From Cytobacillus praedii (lineage in GTDB: Bacteria; Bacillota; Bacilli; Bacillales; Cytobacillaceae): a stretch of 64,000 nucleotides of DNA. The notes beneath the pieces are model-generated. The model was given only the letters and a program-made list of their open reading frames with translations. It was not told where the DNA came from and made no database searches. The position numbers were made by a program, and so were the translations under genes. The stretch covers positions 291,154-355,153 of the forward strand of contig NZ_LMBX01000001.1 in assembly GCF_001439605.1 (NCBI RefSeq), written 5' to 3'. Shown here piece after piece: positions 43,665 to 52,819 of this stretch. The first letter of the stretch is position 1. The number at the start of each line of letters is the position of its first letter.

Positions 43665-45041
43665 ATGTTGAAAAAGTATTTTAGTTTTTTACTAGTTTTC
43701 CTGCTTCTATCGAATGCAGCAGCTGTTTCTGCGGCTGAGCCGCTAGATGAGATTCGTGCACTCATAAAGGATTATTACATAGAGGAAGTACCAGATTCTG
43801 TGCTGGCGAAACCGACTGCACAGGAAATTACAAAGCATCTAGATCCTTATTCTGCCTATATGACAGCTGAGGAGTTTGCTGATTTCTCCAATGGAATTGA
43901 GCAGCAGCTTGTAGGTGTAGGGATTGTGCTGGAAGAGGATATCAAAGGAATAAAGGTTCTATCCGTTATTCAGGGCGGACCTGCGGATCGAGCGGGCATT
44001 CAAGCTGGGGATATTATTGTTAGCGCCAATGGGATTAGTCTTGCTGGCAAATCTGTCCAAAATGCCATTTCTCTCATTAGCGGGAAAGAAAATACAACGG
44101 TAACGCTAAACTATATTTCAGTTGAAACGAATAGCCTTGTGACAAAGACGATAACGAGAGAATTAATCAAGCTGCCGAATGTCGAGTATAAAATGCTCGG
44201 AGGCGATATCGGCTTTGTTCGCTTAAACAGCTTCGCCCAAGAATCAACGAAGGAAATCGTAAACGCGATTGGAAAATTAAGCGGGGCAAAGGGCTGGATT
44301 TTCGACCTTCGGAATAATGGAGGAGGCTATGTGTCTGCTGCACAGGAAATTGCCGGTCTCTTTCCAAATGTAAAAAACGCGTTCCAGCTGCGCTATAAAA
44401 CAGAGAAACCAGAAATTTACGCAGTCATTCCGCAAAAAGTAAAGTTTACAGAACCAACGCATATTCTAATCAACGAGTACAGCGCAAGTGCTTCAGAAAT
44501 GGTTTCTGTTTCAGTTAAAGAGCAGAAAGGGGCAACTATTTACGGGCAAGCATCCTTTGGAAAGGGCTCGATGCAAACGCTGTTCCCGCTAAGTGACAAC
44601 AGTCTGTTAAAGCTAACAACCGCTCGTTTTTATTCACCAAACGGCACGCCTGTTCATGAAGTCGGTGTAACCCCAAATATTGAAACCGCGATAGGGGAAG
44701 AATTATCAATCTCTCACAGAGACCAATTAATTGCAAAATATAAGGGATACCAGAAGCTTCCGATGCTTAAGGACGTCCCTGTTACGAAAACATTTACTGT
44801 GGAAATGAACATGAAAATGAACTGGTCTGCACTCAAACCAGAGGATGTCCAGCTGATCCAGCTTGGCGGGAGCGAGGTCCCTGTTGATATGAAAGTTGCC
44901 AACGATTATAAAATGACGATCACACCGAAGACGAAGCTGCAATCAAAAGGACAGTACATGCTTCTCATCCATCCGAAATGGACAAGCCAAAATGCCAAGC
45001 AAATGCAGAAGGGCATTTATCTTGAGGTGACAGTGAAATAA
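43665..45041 (+). CDS. Secreted S41 carboxy-terminal processing protease
   Basis: 458 residues: signal peptide (cut near VSAAEP), PDZ domain (about 85-165), S41 catalytic domain (about 170-345). Ser275 in YSASASEMVS and Lys300 in SFGKGSMQ, 25 residues apart, fit the Ser/Lys dyad. The last ~90 residues look like an Ig-like (SbsA/Big_5) module (MNMKMNWSALKPEDVQL, LQSKGQYMLLIHPKW), which links it to the surface proteins downstream. It resembles CtpA/CtpB but is a surface-type variant. ATG follows GGGAGG. Confidence 0.9.
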   Translation: MLKKYFSFLLVFLLLSNAAAVSAAEPLDEIRALIKDYYIEEVPDSVLAKPTAQEITKHLDPYSAYMTAEEFADFSNGIEQQLVGVGIVLEEDIKGIKVLSVIQGGPADRAGIQAGDIIVSANGISLAGKSVQNAISLISGKENTTVTLNYISVETNSLVTKTITRELIKLPNVEYKMLGGDIGFVRLNSFAQESTKEIVNAIGKLSGAKGWIFDLRNNGGGYVSAAQEIAGLFPNVKNAFQLRYKTEKPEIYAVIPQKVKFTEPTHILINEYSASASEMVSVSVKEQKGATIYGQASFGKGSMQTLFPLSDNSLLKLTTARFYSPNGTPVHEVGVTPNIETAIGEELSISHRDQLIAKYKGYQKLPMLKDVPVTKTFTVEMNMKMNWSALKPEDVQLIQLGGSEVPVDMKVANDYKMTITPKTKLQSKGQYMLLIHPKWTSQNAKQMQKGIYLEVTVK

Positions 45042-45047
45042 CGGGAA

Positions 45048-45074
45048 AGGGCACAGCTTTGTGCTCTTTTTTTT
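45048..45074 (+). terminator. Terminator of the S41 protease gene
   Basis: AGGGCACA-GCTT-TGTGCTCT followed by eight T. Confidence 0.9.
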
Positions 45075-45307
45075 GCTGTAAAAAAGAGGAATTCACTATT
45101 ATCTTTATCCTTAAAAAGTCCTAAAGCTATGTTTAGCTAGTTATCCTCCAAAGTTCTTTATTAAGAAATTTATCCTATCAAACTATTTAAAATTCTATAA
45201 TTATAGTGTATAATCGGGAATATAATTTCATTATATCTCGTTATCGAACTTATTTTTTTACCTAAATCGTTCTATATAAAGAACCTACAAGGAGGTTTGG
45301 CATACTG

Positions 45308-47296
45308 GTGAAACCAAGATCCATGAGACATAATAGTAAGGTCAAGAAGCAAAAAAGAAGACTGTTTCGGACATTTACATCAAGTGTCGCGATTTCCTCT
45401 CTTTTATTAGGTACGGCAAGAATGACAGGCCCTACATATGGCGCATTTACCTCTATACAAGATCAGGAAATCGGGGTTCAGGCTTGTTTTATTTTCCCAA
45501 AAGAGATTGAAAAGCGGCGAGATCTTACATATGAGTGGAAGGAAGAAGCGATCGCATTAATGGAGGAGATTTTAGCAAAAGCAGGTGAAATTGATGTCAC
45601 GGGGATGACGGAAAAAATCGACGGAATGATCAAAGTTGAAGAAGATGACGTCGAAGCACCGCCAGTAGCTTCATTCGACACGACAACGATCGAAGGACTG
45701 CAAGCGCAGCAGGAAAGCTTGCGAGGAGAAATTGCCGCCATTCAACTGACAATAGCAGAAAATAACCAAAAGGTTACGGACTTAGGAGTTTTGATTAGTG
45801 AAATACAAGAAATGCAGACAAAGCTGCAAGACATACTTGCAAATGAGTTCCCAAAAGGGGAAGCGAAGGCACAGGAGAACTTAAAGAAAATTGAGGATAC
45901 ATTAGAATTCATCAAAGGCATCGTGAAACTCGCTATTGAACAATGCAAATATGACCCTGAATTTTTCGAATTAATCCTCCTGCAAATCGAAGGCTTTAAA
46001 GAAGAACTAACATTATTTATCGAGGAATTTGCCGAGGCAAAGACCTTAACAGAAGAACAAATCGAACAGTTATCAGCAAAAATAGAGGAAGTTAATAAAG
46101 CAATAGAAGCCCTCCGCCAGCAAAACACAGACTTATTAGCAAAAATCACCGAGCTAGAAAGCACGATTGCCGCCATCGACCAGCAAATAAAAGTCTTCCA
46201 AGAAATCCAAAAGAAAAAGGATGCCCTAAAAGAAGGGGCATCACGAATCATGCAAAAGCTTAATGATTCAAAGAACTTAACACCTGAACAAGTTCAATAC
46301 TTAATGGAAAAATTAGCAGAAATCAATGCCACACTTAATAACAAGGATTTAACAGCTGATATTAGCGGGTTAGATCAAGCGATTGCTGATATTGAGAAAG
46401 AAATGACCCAACTGGAACAAATCCAAGTGCAAAAGAAAGGCTTAAAGGAAGGAACTAGCCTATTAATTCAAAAAATCACTGAATCAACTACGCTGACAGA
46501 GGAGCAAAAACAATCCCTTCTTGAAAAATTAACAGGACTGAATTCAGCAATCGAGAATGGGGACTTATCAGCGGGAACCGGTGAATTCGAGAAAGCCATT
46601 GCTGAAATTGAAAAGGAAATGAAGCAAAAAGAAGAAGAGGCAAAGCTCGAAAAAGAAAAACTGGAGAAAGTACAACAGGAACAACAAGAGAAAGAGGAAA
46701 CAGTCAATGAAACACAGCCGCCAGAAAATCCGAATTCTAAAGATGGCATCGACGCCCTCAAGAAGCAAATTACAGAATCAACGGTACTAACAGATGAGCA
46801 AAAGCAGGAGCTGCTCGATAAATTGGCAGAATTAAATAATGCAATCGGGGAAAACCCATCCGAAGGAACGGACAACCTCGACAAGGCCCTTTCCGAAATT
46901 GAAAAAGAAATGAAGCAAAAAGAAGAGGAAGCAAAGGCAGGTCAAGAGGAAAAAGAAAAGACTGAAGAGGACAAGGAAGCCTCTGAAGAAGACAAAGAAG
47001 ATCCTTCTAAAGAAGAAAATCCGAAAGAACCAGTAAAACCTGAACAGGATAAACCGACAAAAGACGATGAAAACAAACCAGTAGAAGAAAAGCCTGACAA
47101 AGAAAATGAACAGCAGCCTCAGCAAGAAGAAAAGAAACCAGTAAATGCAGCCAGCAACAACCTAACAGATAGGCTATTAAACAGCGGAGCCGTTCAACCG
47201 CGTATGCTAAAATCAGAGGAACCAAATAAAAACCTATCTATTGAGAATACAAGGATGGATATGAGAATAGAAGAATCCTATGTTGAGGTAAAGTGA
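45308..47296 (+). CDS. Secreted coiled-coil surface protein (DUF4047-like N-terminus)
   Basis: 662 residues. The signal region with TYGAFTSIQDQEIGVQACF resembles the camelysin/TasA-linked DUF4047 type. Then come heptad-rich segments and three related modules (LTPEQVQYLMEKLAEINATL, LTEEQKQSLLEKLTGLNSAI, LTDEQKQELLDKLAELNNAI), each ending EIEKEM. An acidic Lys/Glu/Pro-rich tail (about 540-630) follows. No LPXTG, SLH or membrane anchor is seen. GTG 45308 lies 12 bases after AAGGAGG; ATG 45323 is an alternative. Role unknown, probably cell surface. Confidence 0.75.
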   Translation: MKPRSMRHNSKVKKQKRRLFRTFTSSVAISSLLLGTARMTGPTYGAFTSIQDQEIGVQACFIFPKEIEKRRDLTYEWKEEAIALMEEILAKAGEIDVTGMTEKIDGMIKVEEDDVEAPPVASFDTTTIEGLQAQQESLRGEIAAIQLTIAENNQKVTDLGVLISEIQEMQTKLQDILANEFPKGEAKAQENLKKIEDTLEFIKGIVKLAIEQCKYDPEFFELILLQIEGFKEELTLFIEEFAEAKTLTEEQIEQLSAKIEEVNKAIEALRQQNTDLLAKITELESTIAAIDQQIKVFQEIQKKKDALKEGASRIMQKLNDSKNLTPEQVQYLMEKLAEINATLNNKDLTADISGLDQAIADIEKEMTQLEQIQVQKKGLKEGTSLLIQKITESTTLTEEQKQSLLEKLTGLNSAIENGDLSAGTGEFEKAIAEIEKEMKQKEEEAKLEKEKLEKVQQEQQEKEETVNETQPPENPNSKDGIDALKKQITESTVLTDEQKQELLDKLAELNNAIGENPSEGTDNLDKALSEIEKEMKQKEEEAKAGQEEKEKTEEDKEASEEDKEDPSKEENPKEPVKPEQDKPTKDDENKPVEEKPDKENEQQPQQEEKKPVNAASNNLTDRLLNSGAVQPRMLKSEEPNKNLSIENTRMDMRIEESYVEVK

Positions 47297-47541
47297 TAAG
47301 AGCCGATCAATAAAATAACAAAAGCTCCGGTTGCATAGGCAATCGGGGCTTTTGTCAATGAAACAGGAAAAACATAGCGGAATAAGCCCATATTCAACGT
47401 CAAAAAAAAGCCAGCACTCACAAAAATGAGCACTGGCAAAATAAAGCGACAGCTAAGCTGCCCAGTTAGGTAAGCACCAGCCCATTGGAAAAAACAATTG
47501 CTAGTGTCCACTTAATAGACGTTGTGACCTCGGAAAAAGTT
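47297..47541 (-). pseudogene. Fragment of a membrane protein gene
   Basis: Minus-strand reading gives KWTLAIVFSNGLVLT then, in another frame, FILPVLIFVSAGFFLTLNMG and APIAYATGAFVILLIGSY. Together these look like several membrane helices joined by a frameshift. No start with a ribosome binding site is seen. AAAAGC...GCTTTT arms at 47319-47355 may also act as the terminator for the preceding plus-strand gene. Confidence 0.35.
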
Positions 47542-47817
47542 TCATTCAATTTTAAGAATTTTAAACACAGAATTCTTCGAGGTGCTTTTTTCAGAGGATG
47601 ATTCCTCAAGCTGCTCTTCAGAAATGGAAGTTTTTTCTCCATTTTCCGTAGCTGTTGCTTCAGCAGTTCCCTTTACATTCCCTGAGGAATTCCCTTGTTC
47701 AACACTTGCCTCTTTACGAGAATCCTCCCCAAGATCAGAAAAAAGCATCGGCCAAATAATTAAGTTTGCGATGATTAGTGAAAAAATCATTGTATTGCGG
47801 AGGGCCTTCTTCATCAT
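47542..47817 (-). CDS. Small membrane-anchored Ser/Glu-rich protein
   Basis: 91 residues: one N-terminal membrane helix (MIFSLIIANLIIWPMLF), then a polar Ser/Glu/Thr-rich tail outside. It starts in a one-base TAATG overlap with the gene before it, so it is the third gene of a minus-strand operon. Function unknown. Confidence 0.6.
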   Translation of the reverse strand: MMKKALRNTMIFSLIIANLIIWPMLFSDLGEDSRKEASVEQGNSSGNVKGTAEATATENGEKTSISEEQLEESSSEKSTSKNSVFKILKIE

Positions 47818-48575
47818 TACGGAATGACGACCTCCTTCGTTTCGAGCACCTTGCCTGACATGCTGTACCCTTTAACGGTAATCTTTTCACCGGACTTTAG
47901 ACCAGGCTGATAGAGCACGAATAAATTATTGCCTTTATATTCAAACTCATTGCTGCCAGCCTTCACCTTTGTCACATAATCGCTCACCTGCACGCTGATT
48001 TCATCAAAATGCGAGTGCTTCTTCGTTTGCACCTTTACTAGATTCTTCCCAGGTGTTTTTGAACTCGTGCTCGTACTGGCGTTAGAGCTAGATTTTGAGT
48101 CCGATCCGGAACTGGCTGTTTTTCCTGAAGAAGAGGCAGGCTGTTTGTCATTTGTTGTTGTCTTCCCACTCGAATTCTTGCTTTCTTTAGGAACAGCCCC
48201 AATCTTAAACGGCAAAACCGTATGCTCATTCAAAAATGCATTGCTGCCGGATTTAACATTTCCTTTAATATATAAGTAATAGGTAACCCCTTTTTTATAA
48301 GGAGATTCTGGTGTAATGGTAACCTTTTTTTCATCCTTTGATAGACTCAGTTTAGCTTTTACCTGTCGTTTCTTATCATCTTTAATAAGGAAGTTTTGCT
48401 TCTTAAGTGTTCCTTTATTAATCGGCTGTGTAAAGGTAATGGTCCAGCTCTTCATTGGATCCTGAATGGTCCGCTCACTGAGTGTAAGCTCTTTAAGAGA
48501 AGCTTGCCCTTGCAGCACCCCAGGGAAAACGATAAGAATTCCAACCATCATAAAGAGGATTGCCAGCTTCTTCAT
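47817..48575 (-). CDS. Secreted Ig-like (Big_5/SbsA) protein
   Basis: 252 residues: signal peptide (cut after VLQGQA), one Ig-like domain (SWTITFTQPINKGTLKKQNF, KVTITPESPYKKGVTYYLYI), a Ser/Lys/Thr linker, then a second beta-rich domain (QVSDYVTKVKAGSNEFEYKG). ATG abuts the TAA of the upstream gene. Confidence 0.75.
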   Translation of the reverse strand: MKKLAILFMMVGILIVFPGVLQGQASLKELTLSERTIQDPMKSWTITFTQPINKGTLKKQNFLIKDDKKRQVKAKLSLSKDEKKVTITPESPYKKGVTYYLYIKGNVKSGSNAFLNEHTVLPFKIGAVPKESKNSSGKTTTNDKQPASSSGKTASSGSDSKSSSNASTSTSSKTPGKNLVKVQTKKHSHFDEISVQVSDYVTKVKAGSNEFEYKGNNLFVLYQPGLKSGEKITVKGYSMSGKVLETKEVVIP

Positions 48576-49556
48576 TTACCTGTCCTCAACCTGAACTTTA
48601 ATATCCTGCATCATGCTTTCAGCAAGCAAATCAGCAAACAGGCTTTCTTTCGATAGCAGCTCATGGAACGTATAGCCATTTCCAGCCGTCTTATATTTAT
48701 AGGATTCTTTAAAGGAAGTAATCGCTTTGCCATCCTCGGCCGCGAACTTAATAATCTTCGAATCTATTGTTTGCTGGGCATTGTTTAAAACAGTCACTCT
48801 TACATCATAAAAGTCAGGAATATTCGAGAACCCAATGTCAAACGTAAATTGGTTCTTCGATGCCTTCGTGCCAGTTACTTTGCTCGCATATCCCTTTTGA
48901 AGACTCTTACCATCTTTCATAATATCGACATGGACGTTTACGACGTCTTCACTTTTTGTATTAATATCAATATTCGTAATGCCGTTAAAGGATGCTTGAT
49001 CCCCTTTTAAGGAACCTGTTTTTTTATGAATTACAGAAATCTCATTAATATAGCGTTTTGGAGCAAAAGCTTTAATTTGTCTAGGCGCATATGTATCAAG
49101 CATATTCATTAATCGGCCTTCATTGACAACCATTAGTTCATAGAAATCGATATAGTTAGTTTGGAACGTATAAGACAGATGCTGATTGTATGTACCATTC
49201 AGTAGATCAACAGCAGGTCCGTTGAACTGAACCATGTATTCTTTGTTGAATCCGAGTGATTTCTCAGGAAGAATATGTAAGGCTTCTCCATCTTTCTTAA
49301 CGGTTTTTATCGGGAAATCATAATACGTTCCGTTGCTCTTCTCAAATAGTTTAATATACTGTGAGGAAATCCCGCGTATATCACTGTTGAAATAAATGCG
49401 TATATCCGTATCAATCGGAACATTCTGTTCGTTAGCTGCAGGACTTGTATGATCAATCCTTGGAGCAGCAGCTGCTGAGACCGATTGATTCAAAGCAGGC
49501 ATTAATATGGAAAGGAGCAGTATGAAAGCAACGCCTATCCCCTTCAGTTTCTTCAT
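48576..49556 (-). CDS. Secreted Ig-like (Big_5/SbsA) protein
   Basis: 326 residues: signal peptide (cut near VSAAAAPRID), Ig-like domain with HTSPAANEQNVPIDTDIRIY and LPEKSLGFNKEYMVQF, then about 190 residues without a known domain. ATG 49556 follows GAAGGTGG; the frame is open to 49649. First gene of a three-gene minus-strand operon, divergent from the first S-layer gene. Confidence 0.75.
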   Translation of the reverse strand: MKKLKGIGVAFILLLSILMPALNQSVSAAAAPRIDHTSPAANEQNVPIDTDIRIYFNSDIRGISSQYIKLFEKSNGTYYDFPIKTVKKDGEALHILPEKSLGFNKEYMVQFNGPAVDLLNGTYNQHLSYTFQTNYIDFYELMVVNEGRLMNMLDTYAPRQIKAFAPKRYINEISVIHKKTGSLKGDQASFNGITNIDINTKSEDVVNVHVDIMKDGKSLQKGYASKVTGTKASKNQFTFDIGFSNIPDFYDVRVTVLNNAQQTIDSKIIKFAAEDGKAITSFKESYKYKTAGNGYTFHELLSKESLFADLLAESMMQDIKVQVEDR

Positions 49557-49633
49557 AATACAAACCACCTTCATTGATAATAATTCTTTAGTCTTACTAT
49601 ACAACGAAATTCGACATTTCTCTATCCCTAAAT

Positions 49634-49666
49634 AGGAAAAAGCCGCCAAATTTGGCGGCTTTTCCT
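49634..49666. terminator. Orphan bidirectional terminator-like hairpin
   Basis: AGGAAAAAGCCGCC / GGCGGCTTTTCCT stem, with T-rich arms on both strands, lies between two divergent genes where none is needed. Confidence 0.6.
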
Positions 49667-50006
49667 GAACGCTGGAGCGAAGGTTAGTACGTTTGTACTA
49701 TACAAGTTAAAGAAAGCATCCATTAGGGAGAAAACCTTCTTAATGATAGTGTACCAAATAATACCGAAAAGTACATGAAAAATTTTCTAATATAGACAAA
49801 TTTTTATTGAACAGGCATAATCCTGAATTAACTGAATAGAATGATAAAGTGTGCATTCCACTGGATAACAGTAAATATATTACAGAATTAATAAAAATAT
49901 GATAAAAATTGTAGAAATTTAGCAAGCTTTATATTATCATAAGAAATATAAACTAAAGTTGGGAATTCCATCCCCATTTACCTATAAAAATATATATTGG
50001 TAACTA
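49667..50006. other. AT-rich region upstream of the first S-layer promoter
   Basis: No gene seen. A small AGTAC-GTTT-GTACT hairpin lies near 49687. Confidence 0.4.
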
Positions 50007-50035
50007 TTGCATTAATGTTAATAGTTTGATATACT
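50007..50035 (+). promoter_or_regulatory. SigA promoter of the first S-layer gene
   Basis: TTGCAT, 17 bp, TATACT gives a strong SigA match. It leaves a leader of about 105 nt, common in highly expressed S-layer genes. Confidence 0.7.
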
Positions 50036-50145
50036 TTTTTACTAGTTAGGTAAGTGATGGATATAGAGGAAAACACAACCATTGGTTTATTCATTGCTAA
50101 CAAATAAAAAAAGCACTACATAGTACGAAGGGAGAATACAAGTTT

Positions 50146-52434
50146 ATGAAAAAGAAAGCTATTAAAATCGCAGCTTCAACAGCTGTTGCAGCTTCAGCAT
50201 TCGTTGCTGCAGCACCAGCTAACAAAGCTGATGCTGCTGTAAATCTTGATCAAATCGTGCAAGATGCACAAAACGCAGGTACAGTCCTAAAATGGGCTAT
50301 CTCAGTTGAGGGTTCAGCTGATTATGTAACACGTCCTTACGATCAATACAATGCAGCTAAGAAAGCAATCGCTGCTGCAGAGAAAGCTCTTAAAGGTGCA
50401 AGTACTTCTGACAAACTTAAGTACGAAGCTCGTTTAACTGATCCAAAAATTCAAGTGAAGCGTGCACAAGCTTACATCGATGCAATCACTTCAAGCGAAA
50501 AAATTAAAGAATTAACTGCTAACTTAAACGCTGCAGTTAAATCTGATGATATTGAGAAAGTAGAAACTGCTTACCACAAAGCAACTGCTGAGTACCGTAA
50601 GCAATCTGCTCTATTAGACCGTGTATATGGTCAATCAACTCGTGACGGTATCCGTAACGCAGTTAAGCCAGCTCTTGAAAAATTAGTTGCAGAATTGAAA
50701 AATGATGTAACTGTAAACATGCTTGCTAAAGCAGCTGCAGCTGATGTTAAAGCTGGTAAAGTTGCAGATGCAGGTAAAAAAGTAGCAGAAGCACAAGCTA
50801 TTCTTGATGCTAATGTTCTTAAATGGGAAACTTCTTTACAAAAATCAGTAAATGATGTTGTAGCTTCTCTTCCATTACAACCAGTTTCAGTATCTCGTGT
50901 TAACGATACAACAATTACTGTAAACTTCAATAAAGAAGTTGATGCAGTTTCTATCGCTCACTTCACGTTTGATAATGGTTTAACAGCAACAGATGTTAAA
51001 TTATCTGCTGATAAAAAAGTTGCAACTATTACAACTACAGCTCAAGCAGCTAATAAAACATATACTCTTTACTATAAGGGAGAACAAACTAAACTTACAT
51101 TTGTTAAAACTGTAGGTTCAGATAACTCTTCAGTATTTGATAATGCTGCAACTGGTTATGTTAAAGTAAATGATAGCCGCTTATTCACTGCAACATTTAA
51201 AAATACAGATGGTTCTCCATTCAGAGGAACTGTTAAAGTAAAAACAAGTGATGCTGATGTTAAAGTAACTGCAATTAATGGTTCAAATATTGCAGCTGCT
51301 GATCAAGTTAGTGGCACAACAGAAATTTCAGTAACTCCTAATAACGATGGAAAAGTTACTATTAGAATTTCTGCAGCTACAGATGCTGATGCTAAAGTTA
51401 CAATGACAAGACAAGATACTAAAAAGGATCTTGTAACAGGAACAACTTACTTTGTTGCTGAAGCGACAACTGCTGTTGCAAATACACAAGTTGAAGTGAA
51501 ATATGTTAACAAAGAAGGTAAATACTTCGTTGCTAATGATGGTACGAATAATTTATGGTTCTCTTACGATTCCAACGATGCTTATTATGATAATGCAACT
51601 CCTTTAACACAGGATGCTTTTGCAAATCTTTTAGGTAATGGAAATAAAATTATTGCAACATATAATAATAATGTATCAGCAGCTGGTGTTTCTGATTTTA
51701 ACATCATCTTCAAAAAGACTTTAACTGATCTTGAAATTACTACTCCAGATGCAACAACTAGCCAAACAAGTCCATTCCGTATTGCTGCAAATCAACAATT
51801 TACTTTAGTTGGAAAAGGTCAACCTGGATACACAGTTTGGGTATATCGTGCAAATGATGTAACTCCTACTGATGTTTCAACTATTGTATATGATCGTCAT
51901 GGATCAATTACTGTTGATGGTTCTGGTAAATGGAGTTTCTCTGGAATCAATTTAGTACAAGATGAGTTAGCTGCTTACCAAGTTGTTCAATTACCTTCAG
52001 GTGTTCAACCTTCTCAACAACTAACTGGTGGAAGCGCTGTTTGGTTAAAAGGTGGAGCATTTACAGCTTCAGTTGCAGTTCCAACTGATGTATCTCCTGT
52101 TGGAGGAGCGGCAAATAACACACTTGATGTTGGGGAATCAGTTGTATTTACTGTTACAGCTGGTGATACCGTAAAATTAAGTTCTCCACTATCTATCACA
52201 GTACTTGATGGAGATGGAACGACTGCAACTTATACTGATGGTGTAAATGGTACAGTGATTGAAAAGGTTACTGGACAAGATAATCAATTTAAAGTGTCAT
52301 TTGGAGCAAGTGCAGGTCAACCATCTGGCGGAAATGGTATCGTAGCGGGTAGCTTTGTAGTTACTAAATTCTCTGGTATTACTAACCAACATGGTTTAGG
52401 ATTAAATGGTGGTACTACAGTTACAGGTCTATAA
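50146..52434 (+). CDS. SbsC-family S-layer protein
   Basis: 762 residues. Signal peptide (cut after KADA), then an SbsC-type alpha-helical N-terminal domain (about 31-245: AGTVLKWAISVEGSADYVTR, YIDAITSSEKIKEL, ALLDRVYGQSTRDG), which in Geobacillus SbsC binds secondary cell-wall polymer. Ig-like modules follow (VSRVNDTTITVNFNKEVDAV). No SLH domains. Codon use is highly biased (CGT for Arg, GCT/GCA for Ala), as in abundant proteins. ATG follows GAAGGGAG. Confidence 0.9.
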   Translation: MKKKAIKIAASTAVAASAFVAAAPANKADAAVNLDQIVQDAQNAGTVLKWAISVEGSADYVTRPYDQYNAAKKAIAAAEKALKGASTSDKLKYEARLTDPKIQVKRAQAYIDAITSSEKIKELTANLNAAVKSDDIEKVETAYHKATAEYRKQSALLDRVYGQSTRDGIRNAVKPALEKLVAELKNDVTVNMLAKAAAADVKAGKVADAGKKVAEAQAILDANVLKWETSLQKSVNDVVASLPLQPVSVSRVNDTTITVNFNKEVDAVSIAHFTFDNGLTATDVKLSADKKVATITTTAQAANKTYTLYYKGEQTKLTFVKTVGSDNSSVFDNAATGYVKVNDSRLFTATFKNTDGSPFRGTVKVKTSDADVKVTAINGSNIAAADQVSGTTEISVTPNNDGKVTIRISAATDADAKVTMTRQDTKKDLVTGTTYFVAEATTAVANTQVEVKYVNKEGKYFVANDGTNNLWFSYDSNDAYYDNATPLTQDAFANLLGNGNKIIATYNNNVSAAGVSDFNIIFKKTLTDLEITTPDATTSQTSPFRIAANQQFTLVGKGQPGYTVWVYRANDVTPTDVSTIVYDRHGSITVDGSGKWSFSGINLVQDELAAYQVVQLPSGVQPSQQLTGGSAVWLKGGAFTASVAVPTDVSPVGGAANNTLDVGESVVFTVTAGDTVKLSSPLSITVLDGDGTTATYTDGVNGTVIEKVTGQDNQFKVSFGASAGQPSGGNGIVAGSFVVTKFSGITNQHGLGLNGGTTVTGL

Positions 52435-52449
52435 TATTATTTTCTTATT

Positions 52450-52491
52450 AAAAAAAGCTTGGTAGAGAGAAATCTCTTCCAAGCTTTTTTA
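52450..52491 (+). terminator. Terminator of the first S-layer gene
   Basis: AAAAAAGCTTGG-T-AGAGA pairs with TCTCT-T-CCAAGCTTTTTT around GAAA. Confidence 0.92.
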
Positions 52492-52666
52492 TGTATGAAA
52501 AGTATAATATATTCTTTAGAATATGGTTTTATATACTAGAAAGAAGATATAGTGAGTGAGAAGGTATAAGTTGGTTAAATGAATGGGTGCTATATTAGAA
52601 TTCCATGAAGAAAATTTTAGTGATTACTATTATTCTAAACGGGGATAGTCAATTATTAGAAATAGA

Positions 52667-52700
52667 AAAAAGAGCAATCACTTATGTAGTTGCTCTTTTT
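52667..52700. terminator. Terminator of the second (minus-strand) S-layer gene
   Basis: AAAAAGAGCAA / TTGCTCTTTTT, 11-bp stem, A- and T-rich on both ends. Confidence 0.8.
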
Positions 52701-52819
52701 CAACTTTGTAGATTAACTATGGATCGTAAAGTCTGATACTATCAAAAAATACTAGAATATAAAACAGAAGCAGAGTAAATCAATCAATTATTAAAGGAAT
52801 GAAACTATCCTATTTCCTA

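Noticed and set aside
45478-47225. Several Phe/Ser-rich minus-strand ORFs
   Set aside because: Shadows of the Glu/Lys-rich coiled-coil gene on the plus strand.
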